From the IMG/VR virus record IMGVR_UViG_3300009161_000110, positions 1 through 38,378 of that record: 38,378 bases of DNA; one strand, 5' to 3'. A program made the position numbers and the translations under genes. This stretch comes from a virus. Of the stretch, positions 35,690-38,378 are shown in pieces. The notes below the pieces were generated by a model that saw only the letters and a program-made list of their open reading frames with translations, was not told the origin of the DNA and searched no databases. How positions within the stretch are numbered: position 1 is the stretch's first letter; each line of letters begins with the position of its first letter.

Positions 35690-35708
35690 ATAAATATACG
35701 ATATTTAT
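35690..35708. promoter_or_regulatory. Perfectly symmetric divergent promoter between tag A and tag B operons
   Basis: ATAAATAT-ACG-ATATTTAT: an exact inverted repeat of the box with a 3-base centre. The minus-strand box is 6 bases from ATG 35683; the plus-strand box is 4 bases from ATG 35713. This is the clearest bidirectional promoter in the window. Confidence 0.65.
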
Positions 35709-35712
35709 TAAT

Positions 35713-35739
35713 ATGAACTTACATGAAATAGAAGAATAA
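35713..35739 (+). CDS. Eight-codon leader frame that looks like a tag B stub
   Basis: M-N-L-H-E-I-E-E then stop, 4 bases after a perfect box, and its TAA overlaps the ATG of the next gene (TAATG). The first five residues match tag B (MNLHE). It is either a cut-down remnant of a tagged gene or a leader peptide that couples translation to the operon. Confidence 0.45.
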   Translation: MNLHEIEE

Positions 35740-36146
35740 TGAACCTACAGGAACAAATATCAAGAATACAATCAATGATGGGTGTTATCAATGAAGGATT
35801 ACACGACACATCTTGGGAAAATGAAGAAGGGGATAAAATAACCCTTATGGATTTATTAAACGCAACCAAAGATATTCCTGTGGAAAACATATCTGTGGAA
35901 GAATTAAAACCACACTTATTAACTTGGGATGGTGATGAAGATGAGGTTAAAAAAATAGATAGTGCTGACTTACAATACCCTATACTAATTTTTGTTAACG
36001 ATGATGGTAAGTTCATAACAATTATAGATGGGCACCACAGAGCACAGAAAGCAGCAAAACAAGGATTAGAAACAATCAAAGCAAAGGTGATACCAATAAA
36101 TTCATTATCGAAAGATATAAGAAAAGTGTTTAAACATATTAAATAA
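35739..36146 (+). CDS. Tag B protein with ParB/sulfiredoxin-like domain
   Basis: This 135-residue protein begins MNLQEQISRIQSMMGVINEG, tag B with an extra G-V-I-N-E-G. The second half has YPILIFVNDDGKFITIIDGH then HRAQKAAKQG, residues 97-101 being D-G-H-H-R, the signature strand-turn-helix of ParB N-terminal and related nucleotide-binding domains. Phage members include nucleases, kinase-like and CTP-binding forms; which applies here is unknown. First large gene of the tag B operon. Confidence 0.8.
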   Translation: MNLQEQISRIQSMMGVINEGLHDTSWENEEGDKITLMDLLNATKDIPVENISVEELKPHLLTWDGDEDEVKKIDSADLQYPILIFVNDDGKFITIIDGHHRAQKAAKQGLETIKAKVIPINSLSKDIRKVFKHIK

Positions 36147-36147
36147 T

Positions 36148-36792
36148 ATGGACTTACAAAAAAACATAAAAAGAATATTACGGGAAGAAGTTAACGAGAT
36201 GTATTCTAAACCATCAGAAAAGATGGATAGAATAATTGATGCTTGGTTAGAAAAACTTTTCTCAGGTGCCAAGATGTATTACAAAGAAACATATAAATCA
36301 AGACATGACTTTGATTGGTGTAATAACGGATTAGAGATTGCAAGTGTTATATTAAATTTCAACAATAATGAAGATGTGTATGATGATAAACGACCAACAA
36401 GTGAAAGAGATTTTGAAAAGGGTAGTGTAACAATTCCCAAGAGTCTTATTGATGATTTAGTTAACTATGTTCCGATAAGAAGAAACTACTTAAAATACAA
36501 AATTGAAGAATGGTTTGAGGATAATATACTCCCATCAGTGATTGATAAAATGGGAAGGACCGACATATATATCAATGAGATTATTGAGTACCCTAAAAAG
36601 GTAGAAGTTTGTGTCCCTCCTGTAGAAAAACCTGAAGGTGTAACTGAGGAGGACATGATAGAACTTATTCTTAAAACTACTTTATATAAAAGGGATGAAT
36701 TGTTAAAAAGAGAAGAAGAAGAACCTGGGTTTATAGAGAAAATTTATTTAGGTAAACTTCATAACGCCGAGATGGATAGATTAAGAGGATAA
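36148..36792 (+). CDS. Tag B protein, 214 residues
   Basis: The N-terminus MDLQKNIKRILREEVNEMY has L-R-E at residues 11-13, a close tag B. The body has a helical first half (IIDAWLEKLFSGAKMYYKET) and a second half with VNYVPIRRNYLKYKIEEWFE and P-rich VCVPPVEKPEG. No family is recognised. One base separates it from the genes on either side. Confidence 0.84.
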   Translation: MDLQKNIKRILREEVNEMYSKPSEKMDRIIDAWLEKLFSGAKMYYKETYKSRHDFDWCNNGLEIASVILNFNNNEDVYDDKRPTSERDFEKGSVTIPKSLIDDLVNYVPIRRNYLKYKIEEWFEDNILPSVIDKMGRTDIYINEIIEYPKKVEVCVPPVEKPEGVTEEDMIELILKTTLYKRDELLKREEEEPGFIEKIYLGKLHNAEMDRLRG

Positions 36793-36793
36793 A

Positions 36794-37174
36794 ATGAATA
36801 TACAAGAGAACATAAGAAGAATTAGAGAAATGATGGGGGTGGATGACTACGAGTTAATCCCAACAGACCTACTTAGGAGACCAAATGGACATATTGGTAC
36901 ACAGGGGTTTACTAGTGAGTTTTTATTTAATTTAATAAAACATATATCAAAAGTTAAAGAATTTGAATTACCAAAATACGACTCACTAAAAGAACTGATT
37001 AATAAATTAAAAGACTCACAAGAAAAAATTGATATGATATTTGATTATGTGAAATCAGACCCAATAGAAGCGTATAAACTACCCGATGAGTCTTATAGTA
37101 TTAAAGATGGTAATCATAGGGCTAATTTATTAAACTTACTTGGGGTAGATAAATTACCAATTAAATTATTATGA
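36794..37174 (+). CDS. Tag B protein with second ParB/sulfiredoxin-like domain
   Basis: The N-terminus MNIQENIRRIREMMGVDDYE is tag B with I-R-E at residues 10-12. The C-terminus YSIKDGNHRANLLNLLGVDK contains D-G-N-H-R (105-109), the ParB-like motif. It is not a simple duplicate of the 35739 gene: lengths and the middle region differ. It overlaps the next gene by ATGA. Confidence 0.8.
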   Translation: MNIQENIRRIREMMGVDDYELIPTDLLRRPNGHIGTQGFTSEFLFNLIKHISKVKEFELPKYDSLKELINKLKDSQEKIDMIFDYVKSDPIEAYKLPDESYSIKDGNHRANLLNLLGVDKLPIKLL

Positions 37175-37764
37175 ACCTACACGAGAACATAAGAAGAATA
37201 TTAAAAGAAGAAACTGAAGGTATTGACAATTTCTTAAATGAAATAACCCAAGTCCATGATATGTCAGATGAACTCAAAGACTTTGTTAAACAATTTATTG
37301 AGGAATCAAATTGTAAAAGGATAAACTTTTCAAAGTTCAATATCCCTGCCATGGGACTTGCATTAGAGAGCGGTGTGTTAATTAACTCAATGTCCCTAAG
37401 ACAACCATTACCATTTTTATTGTTTTTAATCTTTCATGAAGTGGCTCATCAATACCAATTTAAAAAGTATGGTGAGGAGATGATGTATAATTGTTATCTT
37501 GGTGAAATTCCTGAAAGTGAAGCGGCTGAGTTTATGAAACACACAGAAGAGGTTGCTGACGATTTTGCTTATAGAAAAATAAGACAATTACAGAAGTTAA
37601 AATTGGTTGGACCATATACACCTCCACAAATGTATAAAAACGTTCCTATACAACAGATTACCATGATGGTTAATAATTATAGAAATGACATGAGAAGAAA
37701 GAATATTGACTCACCAAAGAAAGTGAGTGAATATTTTTATAACATGGTTAAAAGTGAGTTATGA
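37171..37764 (+). CDS. Tag B zinc metallopeptidase (HExxH)
   Basis: This 197-residue protein starts MNLHENIRRILKEETEG, tag B with L-K-E at residues 11-13. FLIFHEVAHQYQF gives the zinc-binding and catalytic H89-E90-x-x-H93, and TEEVADDFAYRK about 33 residues later supplies the third ligand E126 or E127 and a stabilising acid, as in gluzincin or IrrE-like peptidases. A hydrophobic helix precedes the motif. The substrate is unknown. It could act in the head, on the cell wall or on a host protein after injection. Confidence 0.84.
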   Translation: MNLHENIRRILKEETEGIDNFLNEITQVHDMSDELKDFVKQFIEESNCKRINFSKFNIPAMGLALESGVLINSMSLRQPLPFLLFLIFHEVAHQYQFKKYGEEMMYNCYLGEIPESEAAEFMKHTEEVADDFAYRKIRQLQKLKLVGPYTPPQMYKNVPIQQITMMVNNYRNDMRRKNIDSPKKVSEYFYNMVKSEL

Positions 37765-37882
37765 ATATAAACTTGGGTGGGAAGATTTACCCGAACAAGA
37801 AGAAATAGAATTCGTAACTAAGATTTCCGACACGTTAGAAAAAAAAATTAATCAGTTATATGAATTTTGTAATAACAAATAA
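37754..37882 (+). CDS. Probable 42-residue protein with GTG start
   Basis: A GTG inside the end of the peptidase gene opens MSYEYKLGWEDLPEQEEIEF (M from GTG), then a helical tail ending LYEFCNNK. It fills the gap exactly to the next tagged gene (1 base between). Acidic, untagged and without a recognised family. An alternative ATG frame of 15 codons in the same place is less convincing. Confidence 0.48.
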   Translation: MSYEYKLGWEDLPEQEEIEFVTKISDTLEKKINQLYEFCNNK

Positions 37883-37883
37883 C

Positions 37884-38231
37884 ATGAACCTACAAGAGAG
37901 TATACATAGAATTAAAGAAATGATGGGGGTTAATAATGAAGAAACCGAACAACCAATACTAAATGAGTTGGGGGAAAAATATTACATTGATTGGGATGAA
38001 AACTATGGTAAGTCGTTTAAATTGGTTCATACACCTGAAGGTGCTCAAAGTGGTGTAGAATGGACCCCTGATTTAATATCAATTGTTACACCTGAAAATA
38101 CAAATGCGTGGTATGAATGGGAAGAATTACCTGTAGAAAAATTAATGAGATGGAAAGGAAATTGGAATGATATCCAAAAAACGGCATTAGCGGTTCACAA
38201 ATATAATCAAATAGTTAGAAGTATGTCATAA
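37884..38231 (+). CDS. Tag B protein, 115 residues
   Basis: The start at 37884 gives MNLQESIHRIKEMMGVNNEE, tag B with I-K-E at residues 10-12; an upstream in-frame ATG would add eight residues and hide the tag. The body is W/Y/E-rich (DWDENYGKSFKLVH; NAWYEWEELPVEKLMRW) with no recognised family. Confidence 0.83.
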   Translation: MNLQESIHRIKEMMGVNNEETEQPILNELGEKYYIDWDENYGKSFKLVHTPEGAQSGVEWTPDLISIVTPENTNAWYEWEELPVEKLMRWKGNWNDIQKTALAVHKYNQIVRSMS

Positions 38232-38232
38232 T

Positions 38233-38378
38233 ATGAACTTACAAGAGAACATAAGAAGAATATTAAGGGAAGAAAAAGACCGTACAAAGTTAATTAAAAA
38301 AATAATTGATTATTCTAATATTTTTGAATATGAACATTTTTGTGGGGTTGATATAATAAACCCTGAAGAAAGAACCGA
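38233..38378 (+). CDS. Tag B protein, N-terminal part, runs off the window
   Basis: It opens MNLQENIRRILREEKDRTKL, the most regular tag B here with L-R-E at residues 11-13, and is still open at the last base. A helix and F-E-Y-E-H-F-C-G-V-D follow. One base after the previous stop, so the tag B operon continues beyond the window. Confidence 0.82.
   Translation, partial: MNLQENIRRILREEKDRTKLIKKIIDYSNIFEYEHFCGVDIINPEERT

Noticed and set aside
1694-35708. The boxes as simple T4 late promoters (TATAAATA)
   Set aside because: On the gene strand the common element is ATATTTAT, the complement of the T4 sequence. TATAAATA on the sense strand occurs only where boxes are palindromic, so homology with the T4 element cannot be claimed.
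1-38378. CRISPR array, insertion sequence or tRNA genes
   Set aside because: No evenly spaced identical repeats, no transposase motif with terminal inverted repeats, and no cloverleaf with T-loop GTTCRANNC were seen by eye. The repeats at 32455 are irregular.

Overview
The window is densely packed and AT-rich (roughly one third GC). It has about 70 mostly small genes on both strands, many overlapping by 1-17 bases, and no rRNA or tRNA that I can see. The best fit is part of a large tailed phage (or a prophage of one) infecting a Bacteroidota/Flavobacteria host. The evidence is the small, tightly coupled unknown genes, phage-typical families (DUF3310, an orphan DNA methyltransferase, a DUF5856-like protein), near absence of Shine-Dalgarno sequences, and promoters of the Bacteroidota type TAnnTTTG with TTTG 20 bases upstream. 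No capsid, portal, tail or terminase gene is in the window, so the phage assignment is an inference.

Layout. 1-1.7 kb: C-terminal part of a eukaryote-type (GSII) glutamine synthetase, DUF3310 and a beta-type DNA methyltransferase. 1.7-5.8 kb: three tagged proteins (a possible nuclease, a hydrophobic glycine-rich protein and a DHH phosphoesterase) and a DUF192 protein. 5.8-12.7 kb: a candidate small RNA, phage SmpB, then small unknown genes separated by strong terminators. 12.7-19.2 kb: short units on alternating strands, including DUF6915, a MESH1-like (p)ppGpp hydrolase and an L,D-transpeptidase-like protein. 19.2-21.6 kb: an operon with a primase-like protein and a CCA-adding-enzyme homologue. 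21.6-28.6 kb: a 658-residue protein with a Cys/His motif, a run of overlapping small genes, tagged proteins and a lipoprotein. 28.6-32.5 kb: a 598-residue tagged protein, a metallophosphoesterase, a lipoprotein and small genes. 32.5-35.7 kb: tagged genes on the minus strand. 35.7-38.4 kb: a plus-strand operon of differently tagged genes (two ParB-like, one HExxH metallopeptidase, others unknown) running off the window.

The most striking feature is that about 25 otherwise unrelated proteins begin with one of two short N-terminal peptides. Tag A resembles MKYIITESQL (16 genes). Tag B resembles MNLQENIRRILREE (7 genes, plus related ends on three others). Each places an I/L/V-x-E tripeptide near residue 7 or 12-13. 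In phage T4, internal head proteins carry an N-terminal capsid-targeting peptide that the prohead protease cuts after (I/L)-x-E. I infer that this window holds a large set of proteins packaged in the head, and possibly injected, some of them enzymes.

A second recurring signal supports this. A box ATATTTAT (variants GTATTTAT) lies before about 24 transcription units on both strands, and in twelve cases exactly 4 bases separate it from the ATG. Every tagged gene either has this box or sits in a cluster behind one. The host-type TAnnTTTG promoters precede only untagged genes (smpB, the (p)ppGpp hydrolase, the primase-like gene, the phosphoesterase and others). This suggests an early, host-polymerase set that adjusts translation and nucleotide metabolism, and a late set for virion cargo, both using many near-leaderless mRNAs.
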